Position numbers and translations under genes: made by a program. This document shows, in pieces, positions 1 to 7,375 of a stretch of DNA of 45,222 bases. The DNA is from Niastella sp. (GTDB lineage: Bacteria; Bacteroidota; Bacteroidia; Chitinophagales; Chitinophagaceae): NCBI GenBank assembly GCA_017744515.1, contig JAGIBF010000064.1, positions 1-45,222 of the forward strand, given 5' to 3'. Under the pieces are notes generated by a model. It did no database searches, had not been told where the DNA came from, and was given only the letters and a program-made list of their open reading frames with translations. The stretch's first letter is position 1. Each line of letters starts with the position of its first letter.

Positions 1-11
1 ACCATGAGTAT

Positions 12-112
12 TGTCACCCTGAATTGCTGTCACCCTGAATCGCTGTCACCCTGAGCTTGTCGAAGGGCTGTCGAAGGGGTGTCGAAGGGCTGTCGAAGGC
101 CTGTCAAATGGG
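12..112. repeat. Bipartite interspersed repeat, expanded copy
   Basis: Three tandem units of the form TGTCACCCTGAA/G followed by four to five units of TGTCGAAGGGC. The two kinds of unit are the left and right halves of an element found singly elsewhere in the window (23738, 37364) and as inverted pairs (31401, 33961). Any open frame running through it is repeat-derived. No gene is visible to its left in this window. Confidence 0.85.
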
Positions 113-694
113 TGCCAAAGGCTTTTCAGGGAAAAAAGATCGCCTTTTTAAAGGCTTCGGCAATGCGCACCATGATGATATCCGGTGCACAACAGTACCA
201 CCATGTTCCCACAAAGGCCCTGTGGTACAGCCATAGCACAGGCATAGTCCTCACCCGGCAAAAGCATAGTAGAAGTATGGTAATCGTACGCTGATAGTAG
301 GGCAATAGTAGGCTGATAGTACGCGGAGAAGGCTCAAATGCAGGCTGGACGCGGATAAATGCCCTGAAGGCCGTTTACGGCCGGTTGTAAAAGCTGGTAT
401 AATAGATTGAAAAACATACCTTAATAAGACAAGACAAAAACTCAAAATGCTGCATGGGCCACCTGTTGCGGTAAGTTGCAGCAGCGCTATTTCAGCTCCG
501 GCATGAACCGCTTTAGCACCTCATCTATCCGAATATCTCTTTTTCGATGACACGGACCCTGTTAGAATAAAACAATTGCCAGCTTTCGTAAATAACCCGC
601 AAATAGCCGCATACACACCCCTGCAAGATCAAATTTGATCGTCATCTTTATAACGTCACTGTAGCTAAGCATTCATTCTTAAATTGAATCAGCC
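113..694. other. Intergenic region without a recognisable gene
   Basis: No convincing coding region was found. Small structures include a GCCTTTTTAAAGGC palindrome at 142-155, two copies of GCTGATAGTA near 290-320 within a stretch of near-repeats, and a GGCCG-TTTA-CGGCC hairpin near 369-382. On the minus strand, about 486-558, an uninitiated 24-codon frame ends in the protein-like RIDEVLKRFMPELK and then a stop. It could be the 3' remnant of a lost gene but is too short to assign. Confidence 0.5.
627..640. promoter_or_regulatory. Perfect 14-bp palindrome upstream of the dehydrogenase-like gene
   Basis: GATCAAATTTGATC is a perfect palindrome 54 bp before the start codon at 695. Its size and place suit a dimeric repressor or activator site. 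No regulator gene lies next to it, so the binding protein is unknown. No exact TAnnTTTG -7 element was recognised between it and the gene. Confidence 0.35.
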
Positions 695-1702
695 ATGAAG
701 ATCAAAGCCTGCGGAGTTAAAGAAAAAGGGGCAAGACCTGAGCCCTTCTACTACGAGAAAGAAGTCGGTAGAAATGATGCCCTTGTTAAGATCACCCATT
801 GCAGCATCGCCAGGGGCGATATACAATTCATGAATGATGATTGGGGCGATACGAATTTTCCGGTGGTTACAGGACATGAGATCGTTGGAGTAGTAGAAGA
901 GATAGGGGCCAATGTTACTGATCTGCAAGTGGGCGATCGGGTAGGTATTGGCTACCAGCAGGAAGCATGCTTTGAATGCGAGTTTTGCAGAGCGGGCAAC
1001 GAACAATTTTGCCCCCATCAGAAAGTGATAGCCGTGAACTGCTATGGCGGTTTGGCCGAACATATTATTACAGACAATAGGTTTGTATTCAAGCTTCCCG
1101 CAAACCTCGATTCCGCAAAAGCGACCCCGCTGATGTCGTCGGGCCTCACCGTGTATACAGCTATCACCAAGGCAAATTTGAAGCACAATGCAATGGTAGG
1201 AGTGCTGGGCGTGGGAGGACTTGGCTTGCTGGCCATTCAATTCCTGAAGAAGATGGGCCATACGGTGTCGGCATTTTCTCATTCCCCCGGAAAAAAAGAG
1301 ATGATTGAACAAGCCGGGGCCACATACGTGGATAGCTCCAATGAGCACGATGTATCACAGCTGCATAAGCAATTTGACTTCATCCTTTCCACATTGAACG
1401 TGGGCTTCAACATCGATACTTACTTGAAATTATTAAAACCACAGGGGAAGCTCGGTTTGGTGGCCTCGCCTTTGCAAAAACAATCGATCAGCATTGGTCT
1501 GTTATATGATTATGCACAGCGCACGATTTATGGCAATTATGTGGGCAGCCGCAAAGACATGATGGATATGCTGGCTTTTTCAGCAAAGCACAATGTTGAA
1601 TGCCTGGTTGAGATAATGCCATTTGCAGATATGGATAAGGCAATAGAAATACTGAAAAGTCAGAATGTCCCTGCGCGACTGATATTGGAAAATCCATTAT
1701 AA
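695..1702 (+). CDS. Medium-chain dehydrogenase (alcohol-dehydrogenase-like) lacking catalytic zinc ligands
   Basis: A 335-residue member of the zinc alcohol dehydrogenase/cinnamyl alcohol dehydrogenase superfamily. The Rossmann motif GVGGLG is at about residues 172-177. The structural zinc motif C-x2-C-x2-C-x7-C is intact at C92, C95, C98 and C106. Catalytic positions are altered: the usual GxCH is SIAR (A39, R40), and the later catalytic Cys of the CAGVTVY motif is Ser148 (SSGLTVY). The GHE motif at 60-62 remains. The intact paralogue at 13261-14295 makes the comparison direct. The fold and NAD(P) binding are well supported; zinc-dependent alcohol oxidation is doubtful. It may be a zinc-independent reductase. 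The start at 695 gives the usual MKIKA-type N-terminus. The next gene begins 33 bp downstream. Confidence 0.85.
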   Translation: MKIKACGVKEKGARPEPFYYEKEVGRNDALVKITHCSIARGDIQFMNDDWGDTNFPVVTGHEIVGVVEEIGANVTDLQVGDRVGIGYQQEACFECEFCRAGNEQFCPHQKVIAVNCYGGLAEHIITDNRFVFKLPANLDSAKATPLMSSGLTVYTAITKANLKHNAMVGVLGVGGLGLLAIQFLKKMGHTVSAFSHSPGKKEMIEQAGATYVDSSNEHDVSQLHKQFDFILSTLNVGFNIDTYLKLLKPQGKLGLVASPLQKQSISIGLLYDYAQRTIYGNYVGSRKDMMDMLAFSAKHNVECLVEIMPFADMDKAIEILKSQNVPARLILENPL

Positions 1703-1735
1703 TTACTTCCTACCTTTAGGTAAAACCAGAGGCAT

Positions 1736-2131
1736 ATGACCCCAACATCCATTAATGGCATTGCACCATTCTTCATTGTCAGGGACGTTCCTATAGCACT
1801 GGCATTTTACCGTGATCGTCTCGGGTTTGACATCACTTATCAGGGGCCTACCGAAGACGACATCTTCTTCGGCATTGTCCAGCGCGGCGCGGCAATGATT
1901 ATGATGAAAGCAATAGGAGTGGAGCCTGTACCGAACTACACACGCGATATCAAACAAGGCATTGCCCGGTGGGACGCCTACCTCTACGTGCCCGACCCGG
2001 ATGCGCTGGCAGCAGAATACGCATCGCGTAATGTTGAATTCCTTACGCCGCTCGGCGACAACGACGATGGCCTGCGTGGCTTTGAGGTGAAGGACGCCGA
2101 CGGGTATTTATTATACTTTGGACGTCCGTAG
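1736..2131 (+). CDS. VOC (glyoxalase/bleomycin-resistance fold) family protein
   Basis: A 131-residue single VOC module. Family features are the opening APFFIVRDVPIALAFYRDRLGF, followed by a middle strand with IMMK and a closing GLRGFEVKDADGYLLYFGRP, in which the E of FEVKD sits where a metal ligand is usual. Length fits one beta-alpha-beta-beta-beta pair. VOC proteins include dioxygenases, lyases and drug-sequestering proteins; the substrate cannot be read from this sequence. It lies 33 bp after the dehydrogenase-like gene in the same direction, so co-transcription is plausible. Cytoplasmic, no signal peptide. Confidence 0.85.
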   Translation: MTPTSINGIAPFFIVRDVPIALAFYRDRLGFDITYQGPTEDDIFFGIVQRGAAMIMMKAIGVEPVPNYTRDIKQGIARWDAYLYVPDPDALAAEYASRNVEFLTPLGDNDDGLRGFEVKDADGYLLYFGRP

Positions 2132-2196
2132 CATAGATAGTCCTGATATGCCGCGTCCTGGCACAACAATTGATAAACGGGAGAAAACGGCTGATT

Positions 2197-3087
2197 ATGT
2201 TGCTCGATAAAACGCCCCCCTTAAGGTATATATTCAATAAGGTAAAACTGGAACTATTGTACGTTTCTGTAACGGCCCTGATTGTTTATTTGCTCACCAG
2301 GGCATTCGAGCACCTCATTCCCGAAATGCCGTTGACGATCCCTACCTTTCTGGGTACAGCTATCTCTGTGATCCTGTCATTCAAATTGTCACAGTCCTAC
2401 GACCGGTGGTGGGAAGCCCGTAAGATATGGGGAAGCATAGTAAATGATTCACGCAACCTTACGTTGCAGTTGCAGTCCTTTATCAACAACGACCATCCCC
2501 TTATCAGGCGTGTTGTACACCGCCAGATCGCCTGGTGTTATGCATTGGGCCAGTCGCTGCGCGGAAAAGACCCTTTAGGTAAACTGGATGCTTATTTTGA
2601 AGGAGAGGACAGGGATACGCTCAACCTGCACAACAACAAGCCACTCGCCATATTGCAATTGAACAACCGCGACATAGCACAACTACGGGCAGATGGACTG
2701 ATCGACAGTTTCAACCATGTACAGCTCAACAATACGATGGTCAACCTGGTCAACTACATGGGCATGTCCGAGCGGATCAAAAGCACGATCTTTCCGGTCA
2801 CGTACCGCATATTCCTCCATATGATCATTTACGTATTCATCATCACCCTGTCCATTGCATTACGAAACACTTCCGGTTATTTCGAAATACCGTTATTGCT
2901 GGTCATTGCCTGCTTCTTTTTTCTGTTGGAAAGTACTGCTACCTATTTGCAGGATCCCTTCAGCAATAAACCTACAGATACAGCTATGACTGCAATTGCC
3001 ACCAATATAGAGACCAATCTGCGCCAGCTGATCGGGGAAAAAGATGTTCCCCCTCCACAGCAGCCCAAAGAATTTTACATCATGTAG
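2197..3087 (+). CDS. Bestrophin family channel (UPF0187)
   Basis: About 296 residues from an ATG at 2197, preceded by GGGAGAAAA; a TTG nine codons upstream is open but less likely. The bestrophin signature FKLSQSYDRWWEARKIWG follows the second hydrophobic segment, as in bacterial homologues. Hydrophobic helices are visible near the N-terminus (LLYVSVTALIVYLL, TFLGTAISVILSF) and in the second half (FLHMIIYVFIITLSIAL, PLLLVIACFFFLLE). The conserved LQDPFSNKPTDTAM comes after the last helix and matches the family's acidic DPF region. Bacterial bestrophins are pentameric channels of the inner membrane; ion selectivity varies and is not predictable here. The gene stands alone between the VOC gene and the TlpA-like gene. 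Confidence 0.9.
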   Translation: MLLDKTPPLRYIFNKVKLELLYVSVTALIVYLLTRAFEHLIPEMPLTIPTFLGTAISVILSFKLSQSYDRWWEARKIWGSIVNDSRNLTLQLQSFINNDHPLIRRVVHRQIAWCYALGQSLRGKDPLGKLDAYFEGEDRDTLNLHNNKPLAILQLNNRDIAQLRADGLIDSFNHVQLNNTMVNLVNYMGMSERIKSTIFPVTYRIFLHMIIYVFIITLSIALRNTSGYFEIPLLLVIACFFFLLESTATYLQDPFSNKPTDTAMTAIATNIETNLRQLIGEKDVPPPQQPKEFYIM

Positions 3088-3125
3088 GCGCTCGAATTCA
3101 TTATCTTGCCCACATAAAGAAATAC

Positions 3126-3632
3126 ATGCTGCGTATCACTCCTGCAATTTTGATGCTGCTTTGCACAACAATATCTGCCTGCAACGAACAGGCCGCAAAG
3201 GCAGCAGAAGAAAAAAAGACTGCTATTGACAAACCTACTGTACGCTTGTCAAACCTCCGCGATGAGCCGGTGAGTATTGACGATTACAAAGGCAAAGTAG
3301 TGTTCCTCAATTTTTGGGCCACCTGGTGCAAACCTTGCCTGTATGAAATGCCATCCATCGTGAAAGCCCGTGAGTTGCTGGCCGGTGAAGACATCGTTTT
3401 CCTTTTTGCCTCCGATGAAACCAATGAAGAAATAGAACAATTCAGGACACAGCACAACTTTCCTTTCGACTACCTCAAAGCCGAAAACCTGTCCGAAATA
3501 GGCGTGTCGGCCATTCCCGCTACGTTCCTGTACGATCAGGAAGGACGACTGGTACATAGGGAAACCGGCCTCGCCAGGTGGGACGATCCAAAACACCTTG
3601 CATTGATCAGGAACCTAAAAAAAGCAAAATGA
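3126..3632 (+). CDS. TlpA/ResA-like thiol-disulfide oxidoreductase lipoprotein
   Basis: A 168-residue protein with an N-terminal lipoprotein signal (lipobox TISAC, Cys19) and a thioredoxin fold. The active site is WCKPC at residues 67-71 within FWATWCKPCLYEMP. A cis-Pro segment SAIPATF follows in the second half, as expected for the family. Such proteins reduce or rearrange disulfides outside the cytoplasm, often in cytochrome c or metalloprotein maturation. Its stop overlaps the start of the next gene (ATGA at 3629-3632), so the two are probably translationally coupled and functionally linked. The partner carries a CDCC cluster that could be its client (inference). Confidence 0.9.
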   Translation: MLRITPAILMLLCTTISACNEQAAKAAEEKKTAIDKPTVRLSNLRDEPVSIDDYKGKVVFLNFWATWCKPCLYEMPSIVKARELLAGEDIVFLFASDETNEEIEQFRTQHNFPFDYLKAENLSEIGVSAIPATFLYDQEGRLVHRETGLARWDDPKHLALIRNLKKAK

Positions 3633-4837
3633 GAACAATACTGGCTGTAGGGATAATAACTACTATGATGATCTCTTGCGGAAGCACCGGCAATGAGCAG
3701 TCCGCAGCAAGCACAACAACAGTGACGGAAATGCCCTCGCCCGCATCCGACTCATGCAGTATCCCCTGGCTTACGACCGACCCTGCAGGTACAGTATACC
3801 TCTCCTGGGTGGAGAAAAAAAATGGAGTAGCCACATTGAAATACGCGTCGCTCAGCAAAGAACAATGGTCAAGGCCATTGGAGGTCAGTGCCGGTAAAAA
3901 CTGGTTTGTCAACTGGGCCGATTATCCCATAGTTGTTTCCGATGGAAAAGGAACCATGATGGCCCACTACCTTGAAAAAAGCGACGCTGCCACTTTTGCC
4001 TATAATATTAAACTTGTTGTATCCGCCGACTCCGGCAAAACATGGTCTGCACCTTCCACGCTGCATGATGATAAACAAAAAGCGGAACATGGCTTTGTCA
4101 CTATGCTACCGTTCGGCGATCGGTTTTTCGCAGCCTGGCTCGATGGCAGGAATAGCCCCGTGCTGCAGGGAGCAGGGCATGAAGGCCATCACGGACAAAT
4201 GACAGTGCGCAGCGCCATCCTTGCAAAGAATGGGCAGAAAGAAGCGGAGTGGGAACTGGATGGCCGCGTGTGCGACTGCTGCCAAACCACGGCTGCCATC
4301 ACCACAAACGGGCCTGTAGTTGTATACAGAGACCGGTCCGATGAAGAAGTGCGTGATATGGCAATAGTACGATACGTAAATAACCAATGGACCAGCCCTC
4401 AGATCATCTATCCCGATAACTGGAAAATAAAAGGTTGTCCCGTCAATGGCCCACGCATGGATGCCATCGGCAACAACCTGGCCGTAGCCTGGTTTTCCAT
4501 GCAGGATTCATTGGCACAGGTAAAGGTTATATTCTCGGCCGATGGAGGAGAACACTTTGGTAAGCCCGTCCGCATAGATGAAGGAAAGCCGGTAGGTCGT
4601 GTCGATCTGCTATTGATCGATAATACTACAGCGATGGTAAGCTGGATGGAAGGGGCCGCCATTAAAGCCGCAAAAGTCCATGCTGATGGTAAAAAAGAAC
4701 CCTCATTCATCATCGCTCAATCTTCCGAAGCCCGCTCTGGCGGATTCCCGCAAATGACTAAACAGGACAATAAGATAATCTTTGCCTGGACAGATAATAA
4801 AGCCAAAACGATCAGGGTAGCAGTTACTTCTTTGTAG
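3629..4837 (+). CDS. Sialidase-fold (BNR/Asp-box) lipoprotein with a CDCC motif
   Basis: About 402 residues from the ATG at 3629, which overlaps the stop of the TlpA-like gene; an in-frame start upstream at 3578 would lie inside that gene and is rejected. Lipobox ISC at residues 15-17. Asp-box-like repeats are visible (SADSGKTWSAP; FSADGGEHFGKP), indicating a beta-propeller. A central GRVCDCCQT segment has three closely spaced cysteines and is followed by PVVVYRDRSDEEVRD. No canonical sialidase FRIP arginine motif was seen, so sialidase activity is not claimed. The Cys cluster and the coupled thioredoxin-like partner suggest a redox- or metal-handling role (inference). The 3' end overlaps the convergent amidohydrolase gene by 14 bp. 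Confidence 0.75.
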   Translation: MRTILAVGIITTMMISCGSTGNEQSAASTTTVTEMPSPASDSCSIPWLTTDPAGTVYLSWVEKKNGVATLKYASLSKEQWSRPLEVSAGKNWFVNWADYPIVVSDGKGTMMAHYLEKSDAATFAYNIKLVVSADSGKTWSAPSTLHDDKQKAEHGFVTMLPFGDRFFAAWLDGRNSPVLQGAGHEGHHGQMTVRSAILAKNGQKEAEWELDGRVCDCCQTTAAITTNGPVVVYRDRSDEEVRDMAIVRYVNNQWTSPQIIYPDNWKIKGCPVNGPRMDAIGNNLAVAWFSMQDSLAQVKVIFSADGGEHFGKPVRIDEGKPVGRVDLLLIDNTTAMVSWMEGAAIKAAKVHADGKKEPSFIIAQSSEARSGGFPQMTKQDNKIIFAWTDNKAKTIRVAVTSL

Positions 4838-6131
4838 ACCCCTGTTGTACGGAAGGATAATCCAAAGCAAGAGATGCCAAAGCACGTACACCCAGCTTAA
4901 AGCTGCTTTCATCTATAAAGAAACCAGCCGTATGGTGCGGCGCAGCCTTCCGGGGATCGGCCCCTTTAGGTAAAGCCCCCAGGAAAATGAACAGGCCGGG
5001 CGCCTGCTGTGCCAGCCATGCAAAATCTTCTCCGATAGTTTGCGCAGGTACGAAAACAACATTGGTATCACCAGCCGCTTTCCTTAAGGATGGCAGCATC
5101 TTATTGGTAAGCTCCACATTATTGAAGTTGACCGGATTATAGATCGTATAAGGCAATTCCACCGTGGCCACGGCGCCATTGGCTTCCGCAGTTTTAGTGG
5201 CGATCAACCTGATCTTATCATAGATCATCTTTTCATCCTCCGGACTTAGCGCACGTACAGTCCCCATCATTTCCACCTTTTCCGGTATAATATTATAGCG
5301 ATTACCGCCATTGATACTGCCGATCGTTACCACACCCGCATTTTCAGTCACGTTGAGGTTACGGCTCACAATAGTTTGCAGGTTCACCACAATTTGTGCC
5401 GCAACAGTAATAGGGTCAACAGCACCCCAGGGAAAAGCACCATGCGATGATTTGCCCGTCACGGTGATCTTCATATCACAGGCACTGGCCATCGTACCCG
5501 CAGGGCGGTAAGTGATCTTGCCGGTTTCCGTCAGCGCTGCCATGTGCAGACCAAACACCGCCTCTACTTTTGGATTGTCCATGACCCCTTCCTTGATCAT
5601 CAGTTTGGCGCCACCCTCCTCACCGTCAGGAGCACCCTCTTCGGCGGGTTGAAAGATAAACTTGATGGTGCCGCGCACCTGTTTTTTCATGCTTGCCAGC
5701 ACTTCTGCTACGCCCATCATGATCGCCACATGCGCATCGTGACCACAGGCATGCATCACCCCGGTTTCCTGGCCATTATAAGCAGTCTTTACATGCGAAG
5801 CAAAAGGCAGGTTGGTGTTTTCTGTTACGGGCAGCGCATCCATATCCGCGCGCAGGGCGATCACAGGCCCGGGCAAGCCCCCCTTCAGAATGCCTGCTAC
5901 GCCGGTCTTGGCAACCCCGGTGCTCACTTCCAGTCCCAGCGACCGTAGGTGCTTCGCCACGAGGTCAGCAGTACGCACTTCCCGGTTACCCAGTTCAGGG
6001 TGTTCATGAATATCCCTGCGCCAGGCAATAACCTTGCCCTCCACCTGGTCCACCAACCGGTTGAGCACAACATCCTGGCCAAATGCAAATACGGGTAATA
6101 CGAATAAGAATAAAAAAAGAGATCGCTTCAC
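4824..6131 (-). CDS. Secreted M20-family amidohydrolase (N-acyl-amino-acid/hippurate hydrolase type)
   Basis: A 435-residue protein with a cleavable signal peptide (MKRSLFLFLFVLPVFAFGQ). Family motifs are RRDIHEHPELGN near residue 40, HACGHDAH at 127-134 (metal-binding Cys129 and His131 region), FQPAEEG (catalytic Glu), a GLHMA segment, and the lid domain with SSHGAFPWGAVDP. These place it in the M20D amidohydrolases, which use two metal ions to hydrolyse N-acyl amino acids or related amides. The signal peptide suggests periplasmic action. It is transcribed alone, convergent with the sialidase-fold gene and divergent from the kinases. Confidence 0.92.
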   Translation of the reverse strand: MKRSLFLFLFVLPVFAFGQDVVLNRLVDQVEGKVIAWRRDIHEHPELGNREVRTADLVAKHLRSLGLEVSTGVAKTGVAGILKGGLPGPVIALRADMDALPVTENTNLPFASHVKTAYNGQETGVMHACGHDAHVAIMMGVAEVLASMKKQVRGTIKFIFQPAEEGAPDGEEGGAKLMIKEGVMDNPKVEAVFGLHMAALTETGKITYRPAGTMASACDMKITVTGKSSHGAFPWGAVDPITVAAQIVVNLQTIVSRNLNVTENAGVVTIGSINGGNRYNIIPEKVEMMGTVRALSPEDEKMIYDKIRLIATKTAEANGAVATVELPYTIYNPVNFNNVELTNKMLPSLRKAAGDTNVVFVPAQTIGEDFAWLAQQAPGLFIFLGALPKGADPRKAAPHHTAGFFIDESSFKLGVRALASLALDYPSVQQGSTKK

Positions 6132-6209
6132 AGTCTACTGATTAAGTAGATAAAAATAGCATGTAATACCTGTTTGTACAAAAAAAGCGGGAGATGGGAT
6201 AAATAACCA

Positions 6210-6261
6210 TCAATCCATCAGAAAAATCAACAATTCATGCCATAAAATCGACAATTGATGC
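6210..6261. promoter_or_regulatory. Phased direct repeats resembling a LytTR-type binding site
   Basis: AAAATCAACAATTCATGC (6223-6240) is followed at exactly 21 bp by AAAATCGACAATTGATGC (6244-6261), 16 of 18 positions identical. The 9-bp cores ACAATTCAT (6230-6238) and ACAATTGAT (6251-6259) are separated by 12 bp. This geometry and core fit the direct repeats known for LytTR-domain regulators such as AgrA, with one mismatch per core. A weaker copy (TCAATCCATC) lies at 6210-6219. The site is upstream of two LytS-type kinases, whose usual partners are LytTR regulators. No such regulator gene is in the window. The divergent amidohydrolase could be a second target. Confidence 0.5.
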
Positions 6262-6316
6262 ACCTTGCGGTCAAAAGGAGGCAATAGGCTTTAACTTGTA
6301 CCGGGGAGCAGGCAAT

Positions 6317-7375
6317 ATGGCATGGAAACTACCTCGATATAGTGGCAAAGATTACTTCGTACTGGCATTATGTGTTGGGCCATTTACGCTGAGCATCAAT
6401 GCCATTACGTTGGGTATAAAGTATTTCACCGACTACCGGGTGTTCCTCACTGCCACAGCTTTGGCAGCCACCGATTTTTCAGTAGGGTTCACCCTCTATT
6501 GCGCCATTGGCGTTTGGCTGCGGCAACGCTACAAGTCCGATGAAGGCATAGGGACCCGGATGCTCGTTATGATAGCCATCTTCATGGCGCTCACCATTGT
6601 GTTTCTCTTGGCACTGTTCAAAGGCTACGAACAAGTCCCGCTTTACCAGTATACATTCAACCAGAGCTCCTTTGTCTGGGCTTTCATCGGCACTGCCATC
6701 TTTGTCATCTTCATCACCTTCGTGCAGGAAGGAATAGCCCGCTACGAGATATGGAAACATAAAATGAAAGAAAATGAACAGCTGAGCAGGGCTGCACGTC
6801 AAAACAGGATACAGGGACTCAAAAGCCAGGTAAACCCCCATTTCCTGTTCAATAGCCTCAATTCCCTGTCCAGCCTCATAGAGGAGGATGAAGAAAAAGC
6901 AGAGAAGTTCCTCGACGAAATGAGCAAAGTATACCGCTACATGCTCCGCAATGAAGATGGAGAGATGGTGAAGCTGAGCGCCGAGCTCCGGTTCATGACA
7001 TCCTATTATTACCTGCTCAAAACAAGATACGGCGATGGATTGCAGATTGTCATCGATGTCGACAAACATCAATGGGAGCGCTGGTTACCCTCGTTATCAT
7101 TGCAAACGATCGTAGAAAATGCCTTCACCCAAAATGTGATGGCAAAAGAACAACCCCTCCGGATTGAAATAAGTTCGGCAGCAGGTGGCATCACGGTGCG
7201 CAACAATGTACAGCCTAAACACAGGAGTGAGGACAGGGACATAGAATCGGGCATCGATACGCTCGTAACGAGATACCAGTTGTTTCACCAGGCTAAGATC
7301 GAAATAAAGGACAACGACAAAGAGCGGATCATTGCCCTTCCCTTGTTCGACGTCGGAAAGGAGGGCCAGGTATGA
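6317..7375 (+). CDS. LytS-type sensor histidine kinase with degenerate ATP-binding motifs
   Basis: About 352 residues from ATG 6317 (GGGGAG 9 bp upstream; a TTG at 6296 is also open). Four hydrophobic helices fill the first ~140 residues, then a short coiled segment leads to the His_kinase module. The dimerisation/phosphoacceptor motif QVNPHFLFNSLNSLSSLI is intact with His175. The N-box reads ENAFTQN (267-273), where the paralogue has ENAVKHN, and the glycine-rich box reads SGIDTLV (about 311-317) in place of MGLRNI. ATP binding may be weakened, which would suggest a regulatory or heterodimer partner. It overlaps the next kinase gene by ATGA (7372-7375). Confidence 0.88.
   Translation: MAWKLPRYSGKDYFVLALCVGPFTLSINAITLGIKYFTDYRVFLTATALAATDFSVGFTLYCAIGVWLRQRYKSDEGIGTRMLVMIAIFMALTIVFLLALFKGYEQVPLYQYTFNQSSFVWAFIGTAIFVIFITFVQEGIARYEIWKHKMKENEQLSRAARQNRIQGLKSQVNPHFLFNSLNSLSSLIEEDEEKAEKFLDEMSKVYRYMLRNEDGEMVKLSAELRFMTSYYYLLKTRYGDGLQIVIDVDKHQWERWLPSLSLQTIVENAFTQNVMAKEQPLRIEISSAAGGITVRNNVQPKHRSEDRDIESGIDTLVTRYQLFHQAKIEIKDNDKERIIALPLFDVGKEGQV

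Noticed and set aside
79..445. Short frames at the left edge
   Set aside because: The plus-strand frame begins in repeat DNA; neither frame looks like a protein.
486..558. Minus-strand 24-codon tail ending RIDEVLKRFMPELK
   Set aside because: It looks protein-like but has no start, no upstream extension past a stop, and is too short to assign; recorded only as a possible remnant.
689..1348. 219-codon minus-strand frame
   Set aside because: Antisense to the dehydrogenase-like gene, which has clear domain motifs; no recognisable protein features.
3629..4837. Annotation as an active exo-sialidase
   Set aside because: Asp-box-like repeats show only the propeller fold. The FRIP-type arginine and other catalytic residues were not identified, so only the fold is reported.
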